This document shows positions 5,472-6,025 of a stretch of DNA of 6,025 bases, one piece after another. A program made the position numbers and the translations under genes. The notes beneath the pieces are model-generated. The model saw nothing but the letters and a program-made list of their open reading frames with translations, was not told the origin of the DNA and ran no database searches. Position 1 is the first letter of the stretch. Each line of letters opens with the position of its first letter. Origin of the DNA: Anaerolineae bacterium (GTDB taxonomy: Bacteria > Chloroflexota > Anaerolineae > UBA4142); the NCBI GenBank assembly GCA_027457205.1, contig DAIDTM010000535.1, positions 1 through 6,025 of the forward strand, written 5' to 3'.

Positions 5472-5512
5472 TTGTTTGACTACGTGACGACGAGACGATC
5501 TGACTATGTGAC
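5445..5512. repeat. Palindrome plus direct copy overlapping the mobA stop
   Basis: GTCACGTAGTCAAA (5455-5468) and TTTGACTACGTGAC (5475-5488) are perfect 14-bp inverted repeats around a 6-nt loop holding the mobA stop TAG. Past a 3-nt mismatch the pairing resumes for 7 bp (TCGTCTC 5445-5451 with GAGACGA 5492-5498). A near-direct copy of the right arm, TCTGACTATGTGAC (12 of 14 identical), lies at 5499-5512, 24 bp further on and 3 nt before the fdhD start. There is no T tract, so this is described as a repeat and not as a terminator. Confidence 0.8.
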
Positions 5513-5515
5513 TAG

Positions 5516-6025
5516 ATGATGTTTGAAGAAAAAGCACAGACGCTCTACTATCGCGTCACCGAGACCGGCGCGGAGCCGGTGCAGGGCTTGGTGATCGGCG
5601 AGAGCCGCTGGGCGATGTTCGTCAACGGCGTCGAGGTGGTCACGTTCCTGGCGACGCCGCGCAACCTCCATCACCTCGCGCTCGGTTTCCTAGCGTCCGA
5701 AAGTCTTATCGCGGGTCTGGAAGAGATTGCGTCGATCCGCGTCAACGAAGCCGCCGACCGCGCGTATTGGTACATCCCCGCGCTCGGTTTGAACGAAACG
5801 CGCGCGATGGCAGTCTGCGAAGAAGGCGTCGGCTCGATTGAGGTGCGGCTCACGCGCGCTGAATTTCGTTTGCCGCCGCATCGCATCTTGACCAGCGGTT
5901 GCGGCGGCGGCGTGACGTTCGACGATTTGTCGCGCGAGCAGTCGCCGCTCGATTACAAGCGCACGGTGCGCGCCGCGCAAATTTTTTCGATGATGCGCGA
6001 CCTGAACACGCGCGCGTTGCTGTAC
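5516..6025 (+). CDS. fdhD: Formate dehydrogenase accessory sulfurtransferase FdhD (3' end outside window)
   Basis: FdhD passes sulfur from a cysteine desulfurase to the Mo/W-bis-MGD cofactor of formate dehydrogenase, which the enzyme needs for activity; cytosolic. The 170 visible codons are open to the right edge, and full family members are about 250-280 residues, so roughly a third is missing. Recognisable parts are MFVNGVEVVTFLATP (34-48), LHHLALGFLASESLI (51-65) and the active loop ILTSGCGGGVTF (125-136). The loop holds one Cys (129) where E. coli FdhD has CxxC; the second Cys position is Gly. Two ATGs in tandem (5516 and 5519) follow an in-frame stop at 5513-5515, so the start is fixed to within one codon, but no Shine-Dalgarno is evident. 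The pairing with mobA is functionally coherent, and a formate dehydrogenase operon would be expected nearby (inference). Confidence 0.92.
   Translation, partial: MMFEEKAQTLYYRVTETGAEPVQGLVIGESRWAMFVNGVEVVTFLATPRNLHHLALGFLASESLIAGLEEIASIRVNEAADRAYWYIPALGLNETRAMAVCEEGVGSIEVRLTRAEFRLPPHRILTSGCGGGVTFDDLSREQSPLDYKRTVRAAQIFSMMRDLNTRALLY

Overview
The window looks like a piece of the chromosome of a GC-rich, free-living bacterium. No plasmid, phage or transposase gene is visible. An archaeal-type (type I) geranylgeranyl diphosphate synthase next to a type 2 IPP isomerase, an FdhD of the SGCGGG type, and spacers full of palindromic repeats would fit Chloroflexota (Anaerolineae-like). That placement is inferred from protein style and is only moderately secure.

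Left half, minus strand (about 1-3115): a three-gene isoprenoid-linked operon. It reads from right to left: a major facilitator transporter resembling the fosmidomycin-resistance (Fsr) group, type 2 (FMN-dependent) isopentenyl-diphosphate isomerase, and a short-chain polyprenyl (probably geranylgeranyl) diphosphate synthase that runs off the left edge. Isomerase and synthase overlap as TAATG. The isomerase balances IPP and DMAPP, and the synthase condenses them. The operon seems to start from an extended -10 promoter placed so that transcription would begin on the transporter's own ATG, giving a leaderless mRNA.

Centre (about 3116-3660): a divergent intergenic region whose second promoter fires rightward into acpP, the acyl carrier protein of fatty acid synthesis. 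The upstream elements of the two promoters overlap. acpP is followed by a hairpin with a T-rich tail (probable terminator) and then a 72-bp imperfect palindrome of a type dispersed in many environmental genomes.

Right half, plus strand (3662-6025): a small helical protein of unknown function lies 5 nt before a stand-alone Lon N-terminal-domain protein. A 70-bp spacer made of opposed heptamer arrays follows. Then come mobA (molybdenum cofactor guanylyltransferase, with an unusual basic insertion) and fdhD (sulfurtransferase for formate dehydrogenase, cut by the right edge). mobA and fdhD together suggest maturation of a Mo/W-bis-MGD formate dehydrogenase encoded nearby. A long palindrome overlaps the 3' end of mobA.

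No gene-free stretch exceeds about 210 bases. No tRNA, rRNA, CRISPR array or complete mobile element was found. The least ordinary material is in the spacers and promoters, the MobA insertion, and the uncharacterised gene pair before mobA.
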